DNA from: Actinomucor elegans
Lineage: Eukaryota > Mucoromycota > Mucoromycetes > Mucorales > Mucoraceae
Direction of reading: 5' to 3'
DNA: 64,000 nt
Assembly: GCA_026027325.1 (NCBI GenBank)
Contig: JAMSLZ010000012.1
Span: 620,001 to 684,000, forward strand
The position numbers and the translations under genes are program-made. This document shows, in pieces, positions 24,700 through 37,343 of this stretch (positions are counted from its first letter, which is position 1; each line of letters opens with the position of its first letter). Below the pieces are notes generated by a model. The model did no database searches and was not told where the DNA came from. It saw only the letters and a list, made by a program, of their open reading frames with translations.

Positions 24700-25748
24700 T
24701 ATCTACAACTATTGAATACTAAAATGTGAATTGAACGAGTCTGAGTCAAAATTGTTTAATGACAGCCAATCACATACGATATAAATTTGTATTGCTTGGT
24801 TTGTCCTATTTCATTTACTGGTGGTTATAGAGGCAGTTTGGAAATATAATACTTAAAGCAACTTAAATTACAAAATTTTTAGATATATACTAATGTCCTT
24901 TATTGAATTTCTCCGGGAAATATGAGTCAAGTTCCAAAAATTGAAGGAATATATAGTTATCAGTTATATGCAGGCAAATAAGTTATGCTTGTTGTGCTCA
25001 TCTTAGAGCGGTAAGTTAATGTACGATTATGAAAACTTGCTTACAATAAAAAAGCGCTATTGTTCTCATATATTTCCTGGAATTGAAAAGACTATTTCGG
25101 TTTATTGTTGATCCAATCAAGGTTATGTTATTTTTAAGGAACATTACGCTTCAAGGTTCGCTACCAATGAAATCAACTATCCACATACTAATATTGGTGT
25201 TCAGGGTCAGTAGAAACCGGCGTTCAATGATTACCTTACTGTGATTTTAAACAATCATTGATCTATTACTGTGATTGTGTATAGCTAGATGTAAAGTCGA
25301 AAATGATGCTTATCTCATAAATATATATATTCAAACTGATAAGCAAACGTCCAAAACTGCAGGGAGTCTAGGTAAAATGGCTCATGCGAATCATAAAAAG
25401 GTACCCAAAAGTAACGCTTTAAAGCAGCATTCTGTTTTATACCTAGCAAAGCACATGTATTTCCTTGGTCTGATACTTGTCTATTGTATAATAAATAAAA
25501 ATAAGCACAGTAAGTCTACTGCGAATAATCAGTAAAACTAAGAAGATTGACGCGTACGCCTCCTATTTCTTTGCCAAGTTGTATAAAAGAAGCCATTGTC
25601 AAATTTGAAATCAACAAAACTGCCCTATTCTTGGATTTGACTGTATGTATGCTTTCTTTTTATATACTTACAGTGTGGCAAGTTTTTCCTATAAATACAA
25701 ACTGTATTCTTCTTTCTTTTACTCTTTTTTTTTTCTTTAGATAACACA

Positions 25749-28267
25749 ATGCTCGACCACAATAAAAATTCTACCATATCACTGTTAAATCAACGGAGAA
25801 AGTCATCTCCTGATTGTCTTTTTACCTTCAAAGCATCATCAGCATCCAATTCTTTACTTCAAGTAACGTATCAACTCCTATATAATGACTTATTTGGCTA
25901 TGTAAATGCCAGCCAACATCACCCTGACTTTATCTTGTATAATCATAGAAAGATTCGATTGCAAAAGATCAAGAATCCTCCAATAGTAATTGGATGAAAT
26001 CAAGGCAGCAATCACTTAATAGGGTATTTCACAGGGCCTCGTCAAATTCACTTTCTGTAGTAAGTATAGCACAGATACATACGCCTTTTATGTGCATAAC
26101 CATACAAATATAAACTTAATATTTATTTACATGAATAGCATAACAACAAAACTGTAACAACTACATCCTCCTCCTCCTCTTCACCTTTGGTATCACCTAC
26201 TCCAGAAGTGCCTGCAACGTCCAGATTTCTCCGTTCTTTTTCAGATACGCAGCAACAGCGATACTTGTCACCCTTTTCTTCTTCTAATTACTTTTCTTCC
26301 TCTTCTTACGTCAATTCAATCACTTTACCAGCTGCACCCGTTTTACTAGGTGGTTCATCTATCTCTAGTCTTAAAAAGAAAAAGAGAAGGTCTCTATTAC
26401 GCGTCTCAAACGCCTCTTCAGAGTTTTTCCAGCAGTTTTCACCTGAATCTTTAGAGTCTGATAACATGTTGACCATTGCATCGACTACTGTAGCTAACAA
26501 TACCACTAATAATCGAAACAGCATGTCATCTGATATTGAGCTTGCAACAGAGATCGGCCAGGGTCTACTCAGTGAAGTACGTCGCATGCAAAGCATTTTG
26601 CAAGAGCGTCAGGACACATTAATCCGGTTGGAACACGAAAAACAAGAAAACCAGCACCGCATTGATGACCTAGTGAAGCAGTTGCGTTTCAAAAATGAGA
26701 CTGAAGAGCGGCTTAAAGAGGATATTTGGAATTTAGAATTGACCAAACAAGACCTATCGCATCAGATTCGACAGCTCTCCCAAACCATTTCAAAGTCTCA
26801 TATGGATCAAGTACGTCGCGAACGTCAGGAAAACTTGGTGCATCAAGAACTAGAGCTAATGAAAACTGCACAAATCAAATGGCAAGACGTGATCAACAAG
26901 ACGCAGTCGGAATATGAAGCCAAGCTAGCGACGCTCAATCAATCCCTTATCAAAATGAAGCGTGAAAAAGATATTATTGCTTTACAACTAGAAGAGCTCT
27001 CAGACTCAATCGAACAAGCTAAAAAGAAAGATACAGTTCTGGAAATGCAGAAGCCTTCAGCAGAGGAAATAAAAACTTTGCAATTATCATTGGCTCAAGC
27101 CCACGGTATGATAGAGGCCTTAAAAGTGGATCTTGAAACGGAAAAGCAAAAGAAGAATGTGGTGGATGCATTACTAAAAGAATCCCAGGAGACTATTGAG
27201 CAGATGCAAAAGACTAATTCTTCCTCGGCTACAGAATCCGAAGAGCATGCAGCGGCTTGGCACCAAGATACTGCTGATTCTACTATAAGAAGCAGTATTG
27301 CCGTTTCGGTGGATGAATCCTCTACAGCTACCGCCACTTCTTCCATTCACACCTCGCCTCAATCATTAGAGGAAGAAATAACCAATGTCATTCATCAAGA
27401 GCAAAACTCTCAAGAGTGTAGCATCGACAGGTTCGGTTCCAGTATGCTCATGAAAGAATCTTGTTCGACAAACCTTTCTTCAGCTTCTGGAACGCAATAT
27501 GCTAATGAAGAGGATGATCAATTAGAACAACCACTACATCCTCTTGTTTTACCATTAACGCATCTCAATGGCTTTGAAAAGGTTCTACCTTTTATCATGC
27601 ACACCATGATAGGTGAATGGCTTTACAAATACACCAGATATCATATTGGAAACGGTATATCTAATAAATCACATCAGCGATTCTTTTGGCTTCACCCTTA
27701 TACAAAAACACTTTACTGGAGCGAAAAACAGCCTGGTGTACAAGGTGGTGAATATAAAGCGAAAAGCGGTAAGTTACAAGTAACAGGCTATATTATATAC
27801 TAATATATATACTTCTAGTGTCTATCGAATCCTTTTGCATCAGCGATCAGAAGCAAGATGATAAAAATCAACCAATAATCACTGTCAAGTCACTTAAACG
27901 GGATATCAAAATACAATGCATTAGCAAAGACTCACATGAAAAATGGATTCAGGTACAATTGGTATAATAACTAATCGAAGTTATAAACTAATTTTTATAT
28001 ATGCATATGTAGTCTTTGAGCTGCTTATTTAAAGAAGAGGAAGAAGAAGAGGAAGAAAAGGATCATATCAATAAGCCCATGTCGGTCAAAAACAAGCGAT
28101 TGTCGTTATTATTAGAAAAATCTCCTCCAGTAACCATACAACAAAAGCAGAAATGGCGTATGTCTGCAGTTACGTTGGACCAAAAGGTATCACTGCCAGA
28201 ACGAAAACCAAGACCACATTCTATGATACGGTTTGCTTCTCTGAGAATAGCAAATAAAATGAAATAG
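25749..28267 (+). CDS. Cortical PH-domain protein, Num1/ApsA/Mcp5 family (760 aa)
   Basis: Five exons: 25749-25901, 25949-26059, 26139-27768, 27819-27952 and 28013-28267; all GT-AG and in phase. The N-terminal ~200 residues are Ser-rich. A coiled coil covers roughly residues 190-420 (runs such as LVKQLRFKNETEERLKEDIW). The C-terminal PH domain (about 565-690) starts LPFIMHTMIGEWLYKYTR. It includes HQRFFWLHPYTKTLYWSEK, the 'R-x-FW-hPY-x-LYW' signature of the Mcp5/Num1 cortex PH domain. The domain is rebuilt across introns 3 and 4 (AKS-VSIESF and EKWIQ-SLSC). In yeasts this family anchors dynein and mitochondria at the plasma membrane by binding PI(4,5)P2; that role here is inferred. The protein is much shorter than yeast Num1 and lacks its long repeats. 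A poly-Glu stretch (eight E) follows the PH domain. Confidence 0.82.
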
Positions 28268-28659
28268 TATCATCTATAAAAAACCATGCGTCCATTACCT
28301 AGAGGAGGTTAATTAATATGAATTAGTATGGTTGCATGCTTTGATAGATGCATATGCAAGTTCCAAGGAAGCCTTTCAAAGACGATGATCATATGAAAAA
28401 TCCATATTGAAGCTGTATCGAGATTGAAAGAGTTTCACAATAATAAAGATAGTTTATTTTGAGAATTCAAGTAATTAGATGCACTCCAGAGTATAGGGGT
28501 ATGCAAGAAAGTAGTACTGATAATAATTAAGAGTATAAATAAAGTGTGTATAACATAATTAGAAGGTATTAGTAGTAGTGGTAATAGTAGTGATAATATG
28601 ACATGAAATAAGATACAAACGCGAAAAGCAATAATAATACACAAGCCTAATAAGCTTCA
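28268..28659. other. Convergent 3' intergenic region
   Basis: Short spacer between two convergent genes. No ORF or RNA seen; it presumably holds both polyadenylation regions. Confidence 0.6.
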
Positions 28660-29986
28660 TCAACGGCGTAACCAAAAGTGACTATCGACTGTTGAGTTAT
28701 CGGAGAACAATAGTGATGGTGTTTTCTGTTCCACGGTGCTCGTGGCATATAACTTTTTATTACTCAGAAGTGATGACAAGCTGGTAGGTGTCGTACACAG
28801 CAGATAAGATGAATCCTCAGATGATGCAATTGATGGAGAGGTAGATAAAGAAGCAGTTGTTGATGTCGAGTTGGATCGCTGGATTGTGATTGGCTTACTA
28901 GCGTCTTCTACGATTAATCGAGCATTTCGTGCCCAGTGTCGACGTCTTGTGAGCACGCGCAGACCAGAAGACTTGGTGCCCCAAGACTTCCAATCCCATC
29001 CTCCATATTCCCAGCCGTCTTTATCTACATTACGGTTCTCATCGATTTGCCATTCTTCAGACATCCACTGCCAAGTAATTTTAACCATTTTTTGTGTGTT
29101 TTTGTCAAATTTGGTAATGGCAGGTGGTAAATGAAATTTGTCTATAGATGGAACTCGAACTAGATATTCGTCCGACCTATTTAACTAAACAGTTAAGATG
29201 GGCACATCATATGATGATCCTTATTTACCATTGGGGCCTTTCATTTGGCAGTAAAAGTGCCGACCAGCCTTTAGCAAACCACCAGCGTTGATGTTCCAAT
29301 ACGTTAAAACGATAAAAACGGTCATAATGCTCTTGAGTAGAGGAGGTTCTAGAATTCAACTTGGCTGAAGTCTCAACTGGTTGCATCTGTGAAACCATCG
29401 CTTGGTTGGCATGACGAAAAATGAATGCCGCCCTGTGATAGGAGTAACAAATGATCTTGAATAAAGAACTATGCCAAGTAAGCGTCAAACAGCCAATCAA
29501 CCATATAATTATGTTGAGTCCAAACAATTGTAATGATCCCATCCACAGTATGTAAACAGTAATAAACCGAAACAGCTGCTGCATCTTACTGAGAGTAAAC
29601 AATGATCGACACCATTGTTTCATTCTGCTGTACTTTTCTGGACAAGGTAGAATAAGTGATACTTCGAGTTGAATATCTTTGAGTGTAGCTGACAGTTTCT
29701 CAAATGAATTCGTTGTAGTTTCAATGGTTGAACTGTCTATAGCAGTAGAATAATAGCTATGTAATATCAAACTAACCCAAATGGGTATTGTATAAGCAAT
29801 GATTTTCGGATGAAGACACAGAAGAGTCCAACTGAGCGTAAGAATGATTGAATGGCGACTATATCCATCTTCCCATCGTAATATCCGCAGCAAGTGAGTA
29901 GCTTGTTGGATGAGAGGTTCAAGAGTATAAACTATGTCAGGATAGGTTGTAATTGATTCATTTTGCTGTATGCTCTTGACACTCAT
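28660..29986 (-). CDS. Peroxin Pex30-like dysferlin-domain membrane protein (424 aa)
   Basis: Two exons, 29986-29229 and 29176-28660 on the reverse strand, joined by a 52-nt intron. The join creates LLPNERPQWSDEYLVRVPSI. The N-terminal half has two hydrophobic regions: about residues 45-80 (SIILTLSWTLLCLHPKIIAY) and about 135-170 (LFRFITVYILWMGSLQLFGL). These resemble the reticulon-like segments of Pex30/Pex28-family proteins. The C-terminal half carries the DysF pair: HQRWWFAKGWSALLLPNERP (inner part) and WQWMSEEWQIDENRNVDKDG, then WEYGGWDW and RRRHWARNARL. From family knowledge it sits in ER membranes and regulates peroxisome and lipid-droplet budding. Which of Pex23/24/28-32 it matches cannot be decided here. 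Confidence 0.8.
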
Positions 29987-30602
29987 TGAAACATTCGTCT
30001 ATAATATTGATTGTTATTGAAGAAATAAGAAAAAAGAAAAAATTGTTTACTCGGATGATTATAGCTTTATTAATTTAGTTTTGGTTGGGGCGGAGAGTGT
30101 TCCACCTGATTATTTCAAGCTGCACTCGAGATGAGCGGGGCGATGTACCGACACATGGCTTCTAACAACAAAAATTTAGGTAATCATCAGCCAACTTTCA
30201 AATTCTTGATTCAGTCAAAATACCTGTTATTTAAGTGATACTATTACATTAAGGGAAGGGGTTATTTCTTTGACTGGATAAAATAAACATTATCACTTAC
30301 ATATCACCAGTTTAAGTCGTTCGTTCGTTACCTGATAGGTCTTTTCAGGGTCTATTGGACAAAGGATATTAACAAACTATTATTCCTTTTGGTATTTTAC
30401 TGCGGCCTTTAGTAACAAAGGGTCAATATATGAAGAGTCTATTGACCGTATTAGTATTATGTTTTGTTTTTTTATAAAAAAAATCAACCATAGCTCATGT
30501 GTTTTAAACAATAAAAATGTCACAAAAAACTGCAGGTATACTCACAGATTCTTTCCCGTTTATGATCATAACTAAACCTTAATAGTGGAGTCCTCACGCT
30601 TC

Positions 30603-30630
30603 AAAAAAAAAAAAAAAAAAAAAAAAAAAA
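30603..30630. repeat. Poly(A) tract, about 28 nt
   Basis: Uninterrupted A run in a gene-free region; no element boundary visible. Confidence 0.85.
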
Positions 30631-31719
30631 TTAAATGATTCGAATTTTATGTCACATCTCAAAACTAATACATGTTGAAAAAGAGCCCTTTCATCTATTA
30701 TAGTTATTGTTTAATTGAACTATGGTTATTGCAATACATTAATGACAAGTAGTGTATTACGCACATTTTATTCCAATTAAATCTAATATATGAATATTTT
30801 GGCAGATCCCAGTTTAATGACATATATGACAAGTAGTATATCTTCATAATAAGTTTTTCTATTTATCGGAATCTTTGTTTAGTTGATATGTAATTAATAT
30901 ATTTCCTTTGTCTATAATTAATAATAAAGTGTATATCATATACTATTTTTTTCTGCACCTGTTCAGCATTTAAATACATCTTGGAAGTATATAAAAAGCT
31001 AAAAGTAAGTTCATAGACCATATTAGCAACGAGAAGCACCATATAATTGAAAAGTGTATATGTATTTATATCAATATGGCACTGTAACCCGTTGAGCATC
31101 TGACAGATGAATCGCACTCAATCTGGCAGGTGGGGATCCACTCAAACTTGACAACTCGGGCCCTAATAGATTTTATGTGACAAACAAACTCTCAATACAT
31201 ATGTTGTACTGTGCGAAATATGGCTTACTAGATACCATGCATCTAGAACGTCTTTAATACTATTAAAAAGCAACTCAAAAGTGCGGCACTATAAAATGCT
31301 TTCAATATCTATTGGACGTCGGCGATTTAATTGCTTTGCGTTATGAAGTCAGGAATGAGAATCTCAATATGAACTCTAGTATCTTTTTATACATTAAACT
31401 ATTACTGATAGACCTTTTTTTTTAATCAGGTTTATTCAAAATTAAATTATAAATCTAGGGATATAAATATCTTCAGTATTTCCTTCTACTGATAAAATTA
31501 TATATGGTATCAGGCAGCTTTTCAGACTTTATAGAAACGCTGTCTAACTCGAGTATTTAATATTAACAATATATATATATATAATATCTATACTATTTAT
31601 GAACTATATCTCGAAAATATCATATTATTACTCCAAAAATTAGTTGCAAGTTAGAACTTGGAGGTATACCTTTCTTGAAATCCTGCCTTTTTTAATATAT
31701 CTTCGCAGATTCTAGTTTT

Positions 31720-31768
31720 ATATTGCATCTGATTAATATGTCCATGCACAGGATGAACTATTGAATTT
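31720..31768 (+). repeat. Dispersed palindromic repeat copy
   Basis: TATTGCATCTGATTAATATG, then TCCATGCACAGGATGAACTA. The left block is intact (GCATCTGATTA); the palindrome keeps its right arm, TGAAC. Confidence 0.6.
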
Positions 31769-32470
31769 TTTAGAACGCATATTTGGTAGTAATACAACAA
31801 ATATATTGTCAGTATCTCAGCAAGAAACAATAAGCTATTCATTACCATCGTTGTCTTTTATTTTCCTTGCTTTTGATTGGCGGATGACAATTAAAACATA
31901 GCTACTACATTTTATTAGTTGTAAGAGAAAGAAATGATCCTGTAGTAGTATCTGTCAGCAGTTAATACGCTCAATGTTCGCAACTAAACAATCCTTTGAT
32001 AAACACACCGGATGGTTGTTTGTAAAACCGCCTATATGGTCATGTATAATTTAATATAAATGTATCAGTAGACAAAGGTTGTGGATACAGACTTGTTTCT
32101 CAGCTTCAATAGCAGGTTTGACGCGTTCTAGGTTTTTTACTTAAATCTATTCATCTCAAGAAAATAGCCAACTTTCTAATAATAGGAAAGTACCACACTT
32201 TCCAAACCCAAGAGCTATCTGATTTTTGAAGATTATGAAACTGTTTGAAAAAAACAGTTAAACAAGTTACTGTTTGGGTTTAGCGATGAACGCGAAAATT
32301 GGTAGTTTAAACTAAAGTGTGACGAGAGTGGTTCGGTTACCGCCGTTTCTTGTGTATCCATTTTGAACAACCGTACCGGATACTCTTCTTATTTGCAGCC
32401 TTCCCATACCTTTTTCCTTTTTTCCCTTTTCTTTTTTCACTTACAGTCTATATTTTTAACGGTATTCAAT

Positions 32471-33445
32471 ATGAGCAGAGACGATGAATATGATTATCTT
32501 TTCAAAGGTAAAGTAAATCATAAAAGAATCAAACTCGTACCTTTTTTCTTGTAGTCTTTGGTTCCCGGACCCTTTATTCATATTTAGTTTTATAGTTGTC
32601 CTTATTGGTGACTCTGGTGTAGGAAAGACCAATCTTTTGTCTAGATTCACTCGTAACGAGTTTAACCTGGAATCAAAGAGTACTATTGGTGTCGAGTTTG
32701 CCACTCGTAGTGTTCAAGTCGACAGTAAAACTGTTAAAGCACAGATCTGGGATACAGGTAAACAGGCACCTTTCCGATCCAATCTCCGGGGGTGGTAAGG
32801 CTTTGCTTATTAAAACTTTACATTATTTAGCTGGACAAGAAAGATATCGTGCTATTACCAGCGCGTAAGTATCCTTTCATACAACCTTTACGTATTCATA
32901 GGGATACTAAAGTTATATGCAATGTTAGTTATTATCGAGGCGCTGTAGGTGCATTGTTGGTATATGATATTGCAAAGTATGCTACTTATGAGAATGTTAT
33001 GCGCTGGTTAAAAGAACTTCGTGATCACGCTGACTCGAACATTGTTGTTATGTTGGTTGGAAATAAGAGTGATTTGCGACATTTACGTGCAGTACCTACC
33101 GAGGAAGCCAAGCAGTTTGCAGGTAAAAAAAAAGTGTGATCCTTCTTCCCCTTACAGTATTATTTATCTTTTATTATGTATAGCTGCTAATGGCCTTTCT
33201 TTTATCGAGACTTCTGCTTTGGACTCAAGTAATGTAGAACTTGCTTTCCAGAGAATCTTGACAGGTACTACCTAATTTCTCTAAATATCTACACAAATCT
33301 AATCTAACATCTATCTCTAGAAATTTATCGCATTGTATCCAATAAAGCGCTCGAATCTTCCAATGATGTGATCAAACCTACGGCCGGTCAAACTATTACT
33401 GTTACTCAACCAGCTGAAGAACAAAAGCAAGGAGGATGCTGCTAA
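32471..33445 (+). CDS. Rab11/Ypt31-type small GTPase (210 aa)
   Basis: Six exons: 32471-32507, 32596-32757, 32831-32864, 32929-33122, 33184-33264 and 33321-33445; all GT-AG and in phase. It begins [20 protein letters not shown]. Motifs are P-loop [11 protein letters not shown], switch [40 protein letters not shown] and ETSAL, with a di-cysteine geranylgeranylation end QGGCC. The [13 protein letters not shown] and [19 protein letters not shown] signatures are Rab11/Ypt3/Ypt31. Rab11 controls trans-Golgi and recycling-endosome exit to growth sites, important for hyphal tip secretion. Intron 4 begins GTAAAAAAAAAG, a poly(A) start shared with other introns here. Confidence 0.96.
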
Positions 33446-34562
33446 AGTATTTGCCTTTCTATCTAATCTATATCTATTTCATATTTTACTATACACTTAA
33501 AATAATCTCTTACTATACATCATCATATTTGAAAGGGGATTAATGACTAATACCCAACACGATTAAAAAATATTATAAAAGAAGCTAGTAGTCGCTATTC
33601 GTTGGTTTGCTATTTGTTCATATCTGGGGGCAAGTTGACTTCAATAAATAAGTGCCTAGATGGCCTATTTCATTCACAACGGTAATTAAATCAGGTAGTA
33701 TATGATGTTGCTCGAAAAAAATCGTGATATTAAGGAAAGAATCAAGCAAAAGTGCCTATATCAACCATAACCGAAGATTAAACTTTGATCTCCAGGAAAA
33801 ACATAGAAAATGACATGTTATTTCAGATAAACGCTCTGAAAATATGTAAAGAAAAACCACATAATTGCAACACTACAGTGTTTTTCCTATTTAAAAAAAG
33901 TTTTTATTGATATTTCCTTTGCAAATTCAAACCATTCTAAAGATAATCTAACCATCTACAATATCTATTAATTCAACAAAGTATAGCTATGTCTTGATTG
34001 TATTTGTTACGATTTTTTTTTGATTTCTGAGACCAAAATTTTTGGGCTTGGAAAATTTTTCATGACACAATAGATCTCTACAGATCTCTGTAGATCTCGC
34101 TGTCCAATGTCACATTTAAATAATAGTATTCATTCAGAACGAGCAACTGCATCTGTTGAGCACTTAGATCTATTCCAATTTGTCGACATTTGTTGATTCA
34201 TTAACCAAAGGATCGCGTTTTCCTTTGAGCTAATACAAAACTTGAGTTCAGTGATATAGTGGAGAATCAATTATCAATAAATCGAGAGCCGACTACAATA
34301 GGTGTCCGACAAAGCTACCTTTCACTACGACACATCTGTGAAAAACAAGCCTTGTTTGCTTAATAGACTTTGAAGGCTTAAACGCGTTGTTTTCAGACTG
34401 CTTGGGCTCCAAACTAGTTTTGTGTTTATGAGATTGCGTTCTGGCGGATATTCAAAGTAGAAAAAATTTTACGTATTACAAAACTTGTTCCAAACCTCAT
34501 AACCCCTTCCCTTTCTTTTCTTTATTCCTTTCACTTTTTCGCGAAATTCTATTTAGTATTAA
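33446..34562. other. Spacer with repeat and AGATCTC tract
   Basis: No gene. AGATCTCTACAGATCTCTGT and following AGATCTC (about 34073-34100) directly precede a dispersed-repeat copy (34105-34160). The final ~60 bp is the pyrimidine-rich leader of the next gene. Confidence 0.55.
34105..34160 (+). repeat. Dispersed palindromic repeat, good copy
   Basis: AATGTCACATTTAAATAATA, then GTATTCATTCAGAACGAGCA and ACTGCATCTGTTGAG. Preceded by the AGATCT-rich tract also seen beside the 2424 copy. Confidence 0.7.
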
Positions 34563-37225
34563 ATGGCATTGTTACAAGACATGTTTTCTCTCTATACCGA
34601 CAATACCACTGGTGCGTTGATCGGCGTTTTGGTGGCGACTGTGGCTGTGTACTTTATTTTCTTTGGTAAGTTTGTCCTTTTTGACGTATCTTTCTCGGAA
34701 AGCGAGTATAGCGTTTCTAACCTATTGTATCGATAGCCAAGCCTAAGCAGCCGGTTGTATTAAAGGAAACAAAATCTCGGGAGATCAAATCAAGTACGGG
34801 TAACCTGTTCAATTTATTGCGTGTTCTATTTGGTCACGTCGTTGTGGCTGTTTTGACCAACATTTTTAACCTCATTTTCTAATAGTGGGTACCAAAACTG
34901 CTGAAAAGAAAGCTGATGTTAAGGCCCCTCAAAAGGAAGCTACAATCGAACCCGTAACTAAACAGGCTTCTGAAGCTGACAAGGAGTCGGAAGCTTCCGT
35001 CAATGTAACAGTAAAAAAGGTATCACGAAAAATGATCAGGTTTGAAAATGCCGCCTGACCTTCTTCGCGTTATTTTATCATAGGAACCTGTACTTGCTGC
35101 CTATGACGCTACCGCTGCCATATATTTATTGGAGTGTAGACAGTACATCGAGTCCCATTTCAAGGTTTCATCAAAGCGTTCAATCAGTGATGACGCCCTT
35201 GTTTGTAATGCCGCCGTTGCTATTGCCTCTGGTGCTGCTGCCGTTGCTATTACTGCTACTGCTGTCGGTCAAGCTATCAAATCAGAACGTACCAAAGCTG
35301 AGGAATTGGAGTTTAGTAACGACTCTAATGAGCTTATTAAGCAAGAGGAAGATGTTTCTACCAAGGAGGATGAGCTTGTCACTACAAAGGCTAGTGAATT
35401 ACTTGTTACAGAGGAAAAGGAGAGTACTCTGAAGCATGCTATCGAGGAAAAAGTTGAGCCTGTCCAAGTTGAAACAAAAGAAGCCATTGTTGAACCTGTT
35501 ATTGAGGAAAAAGAACGTGTTGCAGAGCCTACTATTGAGGAAAAAGAGTGTATTGCTGAACCTGTGATCAAGAAAAAGGAATCTCCTGCTGCACCTGCTA
35601 TTGAAGACAAGGAATGTATTGCTGAACCTGTGGAGGAAAAGCAATCTGCTGATGAGGGAAATAGATCTATTGTCGAAGATAAAGTCGTATTGGAAGAGGC
35701 TCCTAAAGCTGAAACTGATGCTTCACCAGTCATTACTGACGAGGTCAAGAAGGAGCACATTGAGCCTTTCCTCGCTGCCTTCAATGCTACCGAAGCTATC
35801 ACTACTCTTGAAGCCCAACATTATATATCTTTACTGCCCAAGGCTCCTAAGCCTTCCAAGGCTTCCGAGCCATTCCTCGCTTCCTTCAATGCTACCGAAG
35901 CTGTTGCTATCTTTGAAGCCCAACGTTATATATCTTCACTTCCCAAGGCACCTAAGGTTTCCAAAGCTCCTGAGCCATTCCTCGCTGCCTTCAATACCAC
36001 CGAAGCTATCACTACTCTTGAAGCCCAACATTATATATCTTCATTGCCCAAGACACCTAAGGCACCTAAGGCACCTAAAGCTTCCAAGGCTCCTGAGCCT
36101 TTCCTCGCTGCATACAATGCTTCAACTGCTCTAGCAGCTTTAAAGGCCCAAGAATTTATAGCTGTAAAGTTCAAGTTTGATGAAACGTATGTTCAAGCGT
36201 TGAAATCAACACTTGATCGATTGCAATCCCAAGAAAAGACCAATCTTAGCCACTCCTCTTTGGATGACAGCTTGGCACTATCTGAATCTACCACTAATGT
36301 CTCTGCTTCCCATGACCATGGTGTAGCTAGTCACAACGAACATTTTTCTGCTCTCAAGGCTGCTACTGAAACCTTACTGACCGAAAAGAGTGATGAAGAA
36401 GATAACAATGGCTTATCTCTCTCCCCATCTGACGCTTCTTCCAGCACCAGTACTGTTCATTCTAGCTCCATGACTGAAATCACAAGAGACATTAAAACCT
36501 CCAATGATATCACCGTTGATTCCAACAAGGATCAAGGTAAAGCTCTGCATGTCAACACGATCGATCAAAATAACAACAAGCCTGTATCTCGTTTCGACTG
36601 GGACCAAATCTATACTGGTGGAGGTAATGATTCCAAAAAGTCTCCTATCAAGGCCCAACAGTCGCCTACATCGATGCAAGCTTCACCTGTGACAAAGACC
36701 AATGAATTTTTCATGACTACTGCCTTATGTACCTATTATCCTAATTGCACAAACAAAAACTGTAAATTTATCCATCCTGGAAATGAAAACAAGTAAGATT
36801 ATATATTGAAACCCATAGCATCCTTTACTCACTCCTTTTATTAGTCCCAAACCCATTCCTAAGCGCGCTGCTACTATTGACGTTGAATATAAAAAGCCTT
36901 GGACTAGACCTGAACGTATTGAGAGACAATCACAAACTCATTACCCTACTTGGAAGTCTCGTTGTGTCCATTGGCCATACTGTACAAACAACCACTGCAA
37001 ATATTCGCATCCAATTAAAGAGTGCAGGTAAGAGAAAAGAAACACGTATTCATAGTGACAGTACTAACTCGCTTTGAATATAGAATGGGAGACCAATGTA
37101 CATTCATGGAACGCTGTATGTTCCTTCACCCCGCTGATTTAATTGAACCTGTTAGAAAAGGTTCTCGTAACAATAATAACAGCAACAATACCCACGTAAA
37201 ACGTTCCAATACTACCTTCAATTAA
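34563..37225 (+). CDS. Membrane-anchored repeat protein with three Nab2-type CCCH zinc fingers (777 aa)
   Basis: Six exons: 34563-34665, 34737-34799, 34886-35019, 35084-36792, 36845-37027 and 37084-37225; GT-AG and in phase. Residues ~15-34 form one hydrophobic segment (TTGALIGVLVATVAVYFIFF), a likely signal anchor followed by Lys. Then comes a Lys/Glu/Ala-rich region with short repeats (VIEEKE-x-(V/I)AEP). Four tandem ~36-aa repeats follow (EPFLAAFNATEAITTLEAQH then YISSLPKAPK). A diverged fifth sits earlier (EPVLAAYDATAAIYLLECRQ). The last ~100 residues contain CTYYPNCTNKNCKFIH, CVHWPYCTNNHCKYSH and a CRMGDQCTFMERCMFLH finger. Spacing C-x5-C-x4/5-C-x3-H is that of Nab2/ZC3H14 poly(A)-RNA-binding fingers. 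The combination suggests RNA tethering at a membrane, which is inference. I know no named homologue. Confidence 0.75.
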
Positions 37226-37343
37226 CTAGTATAATGATTAACATCCTTTATTATTATAAACATTTTATAAATTAACTATTATTCAGAGGATGGGTATATA
37301 GACTGTTAGGCTTTATGTGTATCAAAAGAAAGACAAAAAAGTT

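Larger units (their letters stand above)
19094..25748. other. 6.6-kb gene desert
   Basis: No ORF above ~90 codons and no recognisable protein motif on either strand. It has several dispersed-repeat copies clustered at 23.6-24.1 kb, a T37 tract (about 24662-24698) and, at the right edge, a likely 5'-UTR intron of the next gene (donor GTATGTATGC near 25643, acceptor TTTCTTTAG at 25740). I see no tRNA, rRNA or transposase remnant. Confidence 0.5.
29987..32470. other. 2.5-kb spacer with repeats
   Basis: No gene supported. It holds an A28 tract (30603-30630), a dispersed-repeat copy (31720-31768) and a pyrimidine-rich stretch (32391-32450) ending in TTACAG. The last is likely the Rab11 leader, perhaps with a 5'-UTR intron. 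Confidence 0.5.

Noticed and set aside
25275..25744. Two short + ORFs before the Num1-like gene
   Set aside because: Neither joins ATG 25749 in phase through the TTTAG acceptor; the region is better read as leader with a 5'-UTR intron.
35269..36134. Long antisense and alternative-frame ORFs opposite the zinc-finger protein
   Set aside because: Shadows caused by the repetitive Lys/Glu/Ala coding sequence; the true frame is fixed by splice phases and zinc fingers.
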